A stretch of 7,435 nt of DNA from an uncultured Actinomyces sp. Its GTDB lineage: Bacteria > Actinomycetota > Actinomycetes > Actinomycetales > Actinomycetaceae. A model generated the notes under the pieces. That model was not told the origin of the DNA. It made no database searches and saw only the letters and a program-made list of their open reading frames with translations. The stretch spans positions 1 to 7,435 of the forward strand of contig CAMPYB010000034.1 of assembly GCA_946998115.1 (NCBI GenBank), in the 5' to 3' direction. Position 1 is the stretch's first letter, and each line of letters opens with the position of its first letter. A program made the position numbers and the translations under genes. This document shows positions 5,956 to 7,435 of this stretch, piece by piece.

Positions 5956-7311
5956 TTATTCGTTTGTTTGCATTTTATTATCATAGATTTTTTTAGCAAT
6001 ATCCATTTGTTTTTTCGATGAAATAAAACTTATGCAATTTAATATCATAGCTATCACTATAGATAATGTAGGTACCCACCAATTTTCGCATAAAGTGTAT
6101 AAAGCTCCCATTAGTATCGGTCCAATTGCTGCTAAAATGTATCCAATTCCCTGCGTAAAAGCTGAAACAGAAGGAACAGTGTCAGGATCGGGCTGAGCCG
6201 CTATTAGAGTAAGCCCCATAGTGTAAGTTATACCTTGGCAAATTCCAGCAATTACGCTTGCAATTATTGCTGGCCAGCCTCCAATAGGGAAGCATAGTGC
6301 TGTTAAAATGTATATGGCGTAAAAAATTATTGATATAGTTTTGGCGTTTTGGGCTGTAGAAATTTTAGGGCCAGCTAGTGCGCCAATGATTGCAATGCTG
6401 TTGAATATTCCGAAAAGCACTCCATTAGTTTGCGTGCTGAAACCTGTGCTTTCAAATATACTCGGAAGCCAAGTCATGAAATTATAGTAAATTAAGCTTT
6501 GCAATCCCATAAAAGCGGCTATAGTCCACGCTACAGGCATTTTGAGTATTTTTGACCATGGAACATAATGAGTTTGTGTCATGTTTTCTTCGTCTCCAGT
6601 TGCTGAAAAATATTCGCCATATTCGTCATAAACTGTGGGATCTGCGGAAATTGAATAATTATATTCGCGTGTTGTAGCTCTTTTTTCTTTTCTTTTTCTC
6701 TTTCGTTCTCTACGTTTTATATTTCGGTTTGTTTCAAAATTAAAGTTTACAGTTTTGCTGTGTGATAGCACCCAAAAAATAATTACTAGCAGAGCAGGTA
6801 TTGTCCATATAGATAATGCTGCATTCCAAGACATGCCTATGGATAGTAAGAAAGGTGTTGAAATTGATCCTACGCCTGCTCCTATGTTTATTATGAATGA
6901 AAATATTCCCATTGCGAAAGCTATATTGTTTGGATAGTGGCTACGTAAAGTCACTGGGAATAAAACGTTTGTCAAAGCTGTTCCAATGCCTATGCAAAAT
7001 GAAGATAATATTAAAATGTATGTGAATGGAAAAATCCTAATCATTGTACCAATTGCTATAAGCACTAATGCCAGGGTCATGGAAGTAGTGATTCCATAGC
7101 GTTTTTGAAGAGTTGGTGTTACGAAAGCAAATACGCCGAAACATATTAGAGGAATTGTAGTTGTTGCTCCAGCAAGCACATTAGACATCTCGAGTTGGCG
7201 TTGAACCATCGGTAAAACAGGAGGTAATGTGGCGATTATGGAACGCAAAACCATTGCCAACCAAAACAAAGCCATTAAAAAAAATATTTTTTGTGCAAAA
7301 GTATTCTTCAT
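5956..7311 (-). CDS. MFS transporter, CynX/NimT (cyanate permease-like) family
   Basis: A 451-residue major facilitator with about 12 membrane helices in two six-helix halves. The first helix region LRSIIATLPPVLPMVQRQL (22-40) and the late segment LTLIAAQPDPDTVPSVSAF (368-386), continuing into TQGIGYILAAIGPILMGAL, match the CynX/NimT family. Members are named for cyanate or nitroimidazole, but the substrates of most are unknown, and no cyanase gene is here. The central cytoplasmic loop between helices 6 and 7 (about 184-253) is longer than usual. It carries NIKRRERKRKRKEKR (197-211) and then an acidic, tyrosine-containing stretch (about 224-242). This accounts for much of the excess over the usual ~400 residues. 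The start ATG at 7311 has GAGGA at 7322-7318 with a 6-base spacer. The gene ends with TAA and no strong terminator follows. It looks intact, and the 197-base gap to the next gene argues for its own transcript. Confidence 0.88.
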   Translation of the reverse strand: MKNTFAQKIFFLMALFWLAMVLRSIIATLPPVLPMVQRQLEMSNVLAGATTTIPLICFGVFAFVTPTLQKRYGITTSMTLALVLIAIGTMIRIFPFTYILILSSFCIGIGTALTNVLFPVTLRSHYPNNIAFAMGIFSFIINIGAGVGSISTPFLLSIGMSWNAALSIWTIPALLVIIFWVLSHSKTVNFNFETNRNIKRRERKRKRKEKRATTREYNYSISADPTVYDEYGEYFSATGDEENMTQTHYVPWSKILKMPVAWTIAAFMGLQSLIYYNFMTWLPSIFESTGFSTQTNGVLFGIFNSIAIIGALAGPKISTAQNAKTISIIFYAIYILTALCFPIGGWPAIIASVIAGICQGITYTMGLTLIAAQPDPDTVPSVSAFTQGIGYILAAIGPILMGALYTLCENWWVPTLSIVIAMILNCISFISSKKQMDIAKKIYDNKMQTNE

Positions 7312-7341
7312 TTGGTTTCCTCGTTATTATGTTAATTGCTT

Positions 7342-7371
7342 ATATAACGTTAGTTATTGTTAAGAATGCAA
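7342..7371 (-). promoter_or_regulatory. candidate promoter of the MFS gene
   Basis: On the - strand TTGCAT (7371-7366) and TTATAT (7347-7342) are 18 bases apart, giving a leader of about 25 bases before the ATG at 7311. A small dyad ATAAC-GTTA-GTTAT (7344-7357) overlaps the -10 element. A second possible -35-like TTGATT lies further upstream on the - strand, in the last 20 bases or so of the window. Moderate to weak evidence. Confidence 0.3.
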
Positions 7372-7435
7372 ACATAAACTAAAACAGCTGAATAAGCATA
7401 TAAAGTAGAATGTTTAATCAAGTCTATCATTTTAT

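Noticed and set aside
1..7435. CRISPR arrays, insertion sequences, prophage or defence genes
   Set aside because: No regularly spaced repeats, transposase motifs, terminal inverted repeats with target duplications, or defence-type domains were seen; all six genes are ordinary housekeeping, transport or small-enzyme families.

Overview
The window is clearly AT-rich (about one third GC by eye). It carries six intact protein genes and one tRNA gene in an ordinary chromosomal layout. The best taxonomic clue is the replicative helicase DnaB. Its N-terminal wording (PPQDIDAER.ILGAMMLS..VIADMVE, then YKPAHE.IYD.I..LY..GEPADA.TV and GGA.YLHTLIASVPT) is the style I associate with Actinomycetota. That points to an unusually low-GC actinobacterium, possibly bifidobacterial; the family is a guess and the phylum is moderately supported. 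Stops used are TAA, TAG and TGA, so the genetic code looks standard.

Left part (1-1531, + strand): the window opens on the tail or remnant of an upstream gene whose frame cannot be settled, followed by a strong rho-independent terminator (147-187). The next 187 bases contain no gene but hold three inverted repeats, the last of which (TTAGG-N4-CCTAA) resembles a DtxR/MntR-type metal-repressor operator. They precede a two-gene unit: a class I SAM-dependent methyltransferase and a small single-domain cupin, 26 bases apart, each with a good ribosome binding site. The substrate of this pair is unknown.

Middle (1532-3310): a tRNA-Thr(CGU) gene on the - strand with encoded CCA, then an AT-rich promoter region, then dnaB (448 aa, intein-free) on the + strand. 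dnaB converges on the next gene across a short AT-only inverted repeat.

Right part (3325-7311, all - strand): three integral membrane protein genes. They are a CLC-family anion transporter with features of the fluoride-antiporter branch but a divergent selectivity-loop region, a YbhN/LPG-synthase-type (UPF0104) membrane protein, and a CynX/NimT-type major facilitator with an unusual strongly basic cytoplasmic linker. Gaps of 112-197 bases separate them, and candidate promoters can be seen before the last two, so they are probably separate transcription units.

I found no mobile element, CRISPR array, phage gene or toxin-antitoxin pair, and no convincing new system. The points most worth following are the dyad-rich leader of the methyltransferase-cupin unit, the anion loop of the CLC protein and the charged linker of the MFS protein.
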